64,000 bases of DNA, taken from assembly GCF_933775445.1 (NCBI RefSeq), contig NC_065876.1, positions 17,422,001-17,486,000 on the forward strand, written 5' to 3'. Source of the DNA: Argentina anserina. Taxonomy: Eukaryota; Streptophyta; Magnoliopsida; Rosales; Rosaceae. Each line of letters starts with the position of its first letter. Position 1 is the stretch's first letter. The notes below the pieces were generated by a model. That model searched no databases. It was not told where the DNA came from and was given only the letters and a program-made list of their open reading frames with translations. A program made the position numbers and the translations under genes. Positions 58,302-64,000 of this stretch are shown here, piece by piece.

Positions 58302-59524
58302 GATGACTATGAAGATCGATGATTTGAAAACAACATAGTAAGTGGAGTGTATATATATATATATATATATAGTTGAAGCAAAACACTTTCAGAGACTGCA
58401 TACGTAGAATCATCGAAATAGCAGGGGACCTTCTTCTGTCCATTCCAAACACAGTGCCTTGTAAATTGATTGACTTGATTGTCAACCAATTTGAAAAAGA
58501 GGGAGATAAAGGATATATATAAAACGAGGAATAAGGAAAAAAGGGAGCCAATGAAATGGGGATCGACTGGAACACTCATTAGAAAGAGTAGTAAGTGCGT
58601 TTTTAACCAAAAAAAAATTAGTAACTGCGTTAGAGGTCCTTGCACTAGCTACAATGTGGACTCACATGTTTACTACAGGTTGTAATGCATGAAAGCTTGA
58701 GGAAATTTCCAGATTTCTGAAAACAGAAGCTCGTCTTAGAAAGCAAAACTGCTATATTTTGCCACATTCACACATCCATTGTTATAAGGAGCAAATGCAG
58801 CTAGAAATTGAAGAAAAAGAACACAATGACATCTCAAATCGATAAACATATATAAGGAAAAGAGAGACAGAGACCAGAGTGTAGACTTTATGCAAGTGCA
58901 AGACAATGTATCACTTATACAGTATATACAAGCCAAAAATATATCAATTACATAGTAATATTTATCCTGTAGTTTATCCCAGCAGATTTTTAGTTGGTTC
59001 TTTTAAGTAGAACTCATCTTCACTTTTTTACTTACATTTACTCGGTGGAAACCATATTTTGATTAGTTCGTTTAACTAAAGGTAAATTATAGAAGGCAAG
59101 GCATAGTAAATTAATTATATCCATTTGAGGGGTGATTTGAGGGTAGAAGGGTGTTGAGGCTTGACACTTTCCCCCTCATGCATTGCTTCTGCTATCAGCT
59201 GTTCAATCATATTGTTTATTGAAAATTGCAAGTTTACTGATTTTCACCATTTAAATCAGCATACGAAGCCAGTTGAAACAGCTGTCATCTTAGTTCATAA
59301 CTGAGTTAACTTACCAGAATCTGCCTGAGTATACTATGAGTGACTCAAACTCTAGATTCCACCTCTACCAGAAAAATCTTTCAGTTACCTGATCAATGTG
59401 TTACTGCAGTTACTTCTAACTCAAGTAACCATCTTGAGCCTCCTTTAATTTTTTAGATATAAAAGATAGTTTCGATGTATCTTAATTCATTGACTTGGGG
59501 ATTTTACCTGATTCTGACAAGAAC
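58049..59524. repeat. 1.48-kb duplication of RLP 5' end and upstream (source 55563-57037)
   Basis: Closely similar, with scattered substitutions and small indels. Right of 59524 the sequence continues into unique DNA; left of it lies the LTR fragment. The two copies are in direct orientation. Confidence 0.92.
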
Positions 59525-60057
59525 TTCAATCTAGAAAAGACTACAGAGTAGCTCATCTGTTGATCCAGTACTATGTGGATAGTTGATATAAGGTTGCCAA
59601 ATTGTTACAAGCCAAGAAAACAGAAATTAATTCTACTTTCATTTCAGCATATGAATATCTAACTTTGACATTAGTTTTGGACTGCTGGTGTTGCCCATAA
59701 AAGAGAGTAATTTTGAGAGGACTTGACTGTATGAGAGAAGCAAGAAATGCAATATGGCAGACGAAGATATACATGCAAAATTGAGAAATGCAAATGATGG
59801 AATAAGCTCTCCTTGGATGTTGAAACCTCTGATGCATTCACCTTTTAAAAATGCACTTTTCTGGACAAGGTTAGCTCTAACATTACTTGGAGAGTAGGAG
59901 ATGGTATACCGTACCATGGTATACATTACTTGGAGTTCAAATCCAAAAAGTGACCTTATATACAGCCACACCAGAACATGGTATACTCCTGTGTTACAGC
60001 ATCTGGTCCACCCTCATATTGTAGAGAAAAGTAAATGTAAATATTAGCAAGTATCAA
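59525..60057. other. intergenic
   Basis: No gene or repeat recognised; tggtatac occurs several times near 59910-59980. Confidence 0.4.
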
Positions 60058-60420
60058 TTGCCTGAAAGCTTATTTGGAAATTTGAGAAGGGGTTTTTTTT
60101 TTATTGAGTTAAAACAGCTTCCTGATCGCTATAGAGATTTGTCTTTGCGGATTCTTTGGCTTCAACCTCTAGCGATGCTTAAGAGTTTAGGGCTTGAGAA
60201 AGCCCTCAATGCACAAGTTAGAGTTTTTGAAAGATGGATGATGGTAATTTGGACGTTATGGAATAGTAAAAACTTCATGTTGCGGTCTGGGAAATAGGAA
60301 TATGACAGAGCTAATGCAAACAAACCAAAGCCACTGGAAAAAATGTATAGGAAGCAACCCTTATTGAACAGATTAAAACTGAATTTTACTGGTGCTTTTT
60401 TGCGTTCTTCAACACAATTT
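60058..60420 (+). pseudogene. decayed LINE RNase H-region fragment
   Basis: IWTLWNSKNFMLRSG resembles the WxIWxxRN motif between zf-RVT and RNase H of plant LINEs. After a stop, KLNFTGAF resembles the start of the RNase H domain. Frame breaks throughout. Confidence 0.5.
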
Positions 60421-60939
60421 TCTGAAATTTGTTGCCAGTTTTACACATCAATTATAGTAATAGGTAATCAATCAATGAATTGAACTTTTAAGATGCTGGT
60501 TTTATATGTAGACCTGGAAAAGTGGAAAGTAACAGCATGCATGCTAGCAGTACAAGTTATCTCATCTACTGAATTGGATCTTTCTGAACACAGAAGCCTG
60601 GTCTTAGATGTTTATGGAAGTTTGAACGTTTGAACACTATTACAGGAGTACAGGTTGCCCGTTCTCCTAGACCAACTAATTTTGTTGCTCACCAATTTGG
60701 GAAAAAAAAATTGTGTTGCCAACAGACCAACTAGTTATAGCCTAAAAATCCAACAATTTTGTATAGACAATGAATTTTTATTGTAGTCATATCAGAGACA
60801 CGCAGTGAACAAAGTTACTTTGTTACTGTACTTACAAGAAGATCACTCTGGGACCAATCAGGGACTTGGTCTCATTTTTAAGCAGCATTGATTCCCATCG
60901 ATGTCTTAAACTCAACAACTTAGAGACTAAAAGAAATGT
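60421..60939. other. intergenic
   Basis: Nothing recognised before the target duplication of the next LTR. Confidence 0.4.
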
Positions 60940-60944
60940 CTTTC

Positions 60945-63739
60945 TGTAATAACCCAATTTTTTAGAAACTAAATGTCGAGTATTTTCATAGTGTTAAACT
61001 TGTGAAATTAATTCAAGACGACAATTGGAGGTTTGCGACATTTCGAAACGAAAACGGAAACGTTCTCAGATCGTTTAATTAGAAAAGTAACGTTACCGCA
61101 ACGTATAGATCGACTTTTATTCCGTCGCTCGGTTGCGAAAACTTCCTTCACGAAAGTCGTAGAGCTCATCGTTACGAATTCGTGGACACGTCATGCGTTC
61201 GAATCGGACGTTGGACGCGAAAGTTATTAACGTCGGAAGTTCGTTTCCGATTTTGGAAATAGTATAAAAGGAAGGAGAGGAGATTAAAAATCAGATTTTT
61301 CTAAAAATCAGCTCGGGGTACTGTTCACCCGAGCTCGGACACTGTTCACCCGACCAAAAAAACCTTCTCCGGCCGATTTCTCCACCATCCGACGTCGCCT
61401 CGTGTTGTGCCACCTATCAAACTGACGGGCTCGACGAGCTCCATCTTTTGGGCTACGCCTTGCACTCCGGCGACAACCACACACGGTGTAGCAACTGCCG
61501 GAAGTTACTGCTGTAGCGGCGCCGCCTCCTCCGGCCACCATGGCTCAAAATTCTTGGGGGGTTTTGCTTGTCTCAGTCCCAGCAACATTCCCACAAAAGG
61601 AATCGAGCCAAATCGAAGTGTAAGTACCCGAATCAAAATTTCAATTTCTAGGGTTTGTGAATAGTGCCGATTTCATGTTCTTCGTTGTTTGGACTGTTTA
61701 GACTCGGATTTAGACCTTGGTGTCAACTAGGAAGTTGTTGGAAATGTTGTTTAGGTTGTGGTGGTGAAATTTGGTGATGATTGGTGGCTGTCGGTGAACA
61801 GTAACGCCGAATGAATAGTACCTGTGAATAGTAACTCCGCATGAATAGTGATCTGTAACAGTAACTGTGAATAGTGATTTGTAACAGCAAATGTGAACAG
61901 TGTCATGGTAAAACAGTAACTTTGAACAGTGTTTTGGTAAAACAGTAACTGTGAGCAGTGGTTTAGTAAAAACAGTGATTAGTAAACATGAACAGTGTTC
62001 CGTGAACAATGTTTTATGAACAACATTTAGCTGTGCTGAACTCGTCACCTGATATTTTAAATATCATTTTCTAAGCATTTATCGTGCTATTAGGTGACTG
62101 ACGAAACGAGTGAGGAAATTAGTTTCAGGGTCGTGGAAGTTGCACGCAGGAAAGAATGTGAGTAAAATCTCACTTATTTACGAATCTACCCTTGCGGTGA
62201 TTCCAAGATTTTTGCAAGAGTTTTTAATATTGAATTACGACACGTATACAATATAGTGGATTACGTATATATCGTATAAATGGTAATAAGTACATATATA
62301 TATAGTTTGCTATATTATATACTGTTATGAATTCATTGGAAATTGGAATTGGTCATTTCGAATGACGAGAATTAAATGTTGAGCATGTGATGTGATTTTT
62401 GTACAATATGAGGTGTGATTATTGTACGTGGTTTTAACATGAGTTTGTTAAAATGTTTTGTCTTCGTACGAGTTTTGTCTTCGGACGTGTTTATGAAATA
62501 TGACATGTATACGATATAATGGATTATATATATATTGTATAAATGGTAAATATGTACATATATATATAGTTTGCTATATAATATACTGTTATGATTTTAT
62601 CGTGATTTATGTCATTTCGATGACGAGATTTAAATATCGAGCATGTGATTTTGATTTGTACAATATGATGTGAGATTATTGTACGTGATTTTAACATTGA
62701 GTTTGTTAAAATGTTGATTTGTCTTCGGACATGATTTTTGGTACAATATGATGTGAGATTATTGTACGTGATTTTAACATTGAGATTGTTAAAATGTTGA
62801 TTTGTCTTCGGACATGATTTTTGGTACAATATGATGTGAGATTATTGTACGTGATTTTTAACATTGAGATTGTTAAAATGTTGATTTGTCTTCGGACGTG
62901 ATTGGTACAATATGATGTGAGATTATTGTACGTGTTTGGCAAGTCGGAACCTAGCCTTTGGCCGGGCGAAAGTTACGATACAGTTAGAGCTCTAGTCTGT
63001 CTGTCTTAGTACTGCATGTGAGGTAACGGGTGGTTATCTGCTCATGGGTACTCAGATTGTTTTGGATGTTGGGTAGCGGGTGGCTATCCAATATCGGCGG
63101 TGTATTACGAGAGGGGTAACAGATGTGTACCAGCGTTCTTGGTACCCGTAATATAAATGCATTTGGGTAACCAGAAGGGTTACTTAATTTCTCATGAGCG
63201 TTTTATTTCATATTTCTTTGGGACGACCAGATGGGCCGTCCATTGACTCATGAGTGCATTTATATTTGTTGATTTCTGGATTTTCGTATATATTGATATG
63301 CGAATTATATTTTCATTTTACTCATACGAGCTGTAAAGCTTACCGGGTTTGTGTTTACAATCCCGGTGCACCAATTCGATGGTGTAGGGGATAATTCTGC
63401 AGGTGTTGATTAGTGGAGATTGAGTGACGACTCCGGAGGCTCGAAGTCGTTCGTATCCTGCTTGTGGTGAGGTTTTTAGCGTGGATTTGTGTGTGTGAGA
63501 ATTTGAGTGGAATTATTTGTGAGTTTTGTGAGAGTTTGGAGGATTATTACCATTCCATCTTATGTAATGTTGAATTATAAATTTGGGTTGTAATAATTGG
63601 TTTTTCTGAGTTGTATTGAGAACTCAGTGATGATCCGTTGTGCACGTTAAATGATTTCGATTCCATTGAGATTAGTTTTGGTGTTCTAACGACTTTGAAA
63701 TTTTGAGTTTTTAGACTTGAAATTTTGGGGTCGTTACAC
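60945..63739 (+). mobile_element. gypsy solo LTR (2795 bp)
   Basis: TGTAATAACCC...GTCGTTACA with the perfect 5-bp duplication ctttc (60940-60944, 63740-63744). TATA-like AGTATAAAAGG lies near 61261, then a GC-rich leader, a region rich in gtgaacagt/aacagtaac words (61795-62020), and 82-bp tandem repeats. Same family as the fragment at 57038 and related to the solo LTR at 32131. Confidence 0.93.
62650..62935. repeat. 82-bp tandem repeat, about 3.5 copies
   Basis: The unit includes gattattgtacgtgatttt, aacattgag, gttaaaatgttgatttg and tcttcggac. Copies recur at an 82-base spacing. Matching units occur in reverse orientation at 57820-57990. Confidence 0.88.
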
Positions 63740-63744
63740 TTTCA

Positions 63745-64000
63745 AATACACATGGTAGGTACACCATTTCTTTATATTCAATAATCTACTTCAATGTCAA
63801 CTTGTAAGTTCTTCCTTTAACATCCTGGATCTAATGAGAAAACTTATCCTCTTTGATCCTGAGCACCAAATGACAGATGCAAGGAAAAAAAATGGCATGC
63901 ATCGTTGGAGACGGGGTCATCATCAGAGTTTAGATCAATTCAAAATAAACATCTATGATTAACTTCATCCAGTACAAGTACTTCGGCAAGATAAATGTAA
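63745..64000. other. window end, nothing recognised
   Basis: AT-rich sequence after the solo LTR; no gene or repeat identified. Confidence 0.4.

Overview
The window is nuclear DNA of a flowering plant, almost certainly a eudicot. The genes have plant GT-AG introns, the intergenic DNA is AT-rich, and Ty1/copia, Ty3/gypsy, LINE and hAT-type elements are abundant. Rosaceae is a guess from the style of the genes and is not shown by the sequence.

Layout. Positions 1-6702 hold most of a methionine S-methyltransferase gene (+; the first ~50 codons lie outside the window). A short unrecognised two-exon reading frame lies at 7274-7517 (-). At 8113-8652 (-) is an ARMC7-like armadillo gene broken by one in-frame TAA. 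An epoxide hydrolase (EH) locus on the minus strand fills 9345-27651. Its left copy is a pseudogene (exons 1-3 only, with a hAT element and a candidate solo LTR inside). Its right copy keeps a complete 316-codon reading frame, but intron 4 has grown from about 242 bp to 11,512 bp.

That intron holds a young copia element (15296-20687) inserted exactly at the splice donor. It also holds a rearranged 5.9-kb segment carrying a second EH exon 4 (without its acceptor) and the 5' half of a SART3/PRP24-like splicing gene on the opposite strand. The simplest reading is a tandem duplication of 26526-44884 followed by loss of about 12.5 kb from the left copy.

A 243-bp inverted repeat (30044-30908) and a hAT-type MITE precede a decayed gypsy element (31814-39473, -), which itself contains a nested solo LTR (32131-34812). 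The complete SART3-like gene follows (41067-49405, +, 16 exons, 820 aa). Then come another MITE, a 5'-truncated LINE with an open zf-RVT/RNase H frame (50920-52082), an intact LRR receptor-like protein gene (53040-55817, -), a gypsy LTR fragment, a truncated second copy of the receptor gene's 5' end (58049-59524), a decayed LINE scrap, and a solo LTR (60945-63739).

The host genes are housekeeping or defence genes with no shared pathway: sulfur metabolism, epoxide/lipid hydrolysis, U4/U6 snRNP assembly and cell-surface immunity. What unites the window is recent structural turnover: four hAT-type non-autonomous elements with 8-bp target duplications, three copies or pieces of one solo-LTR-forming gypsy group, and two gene-truncating duplications. 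I found no CRISPR array, no tRNA or rRNA gene, and no clearly new biochemical system.
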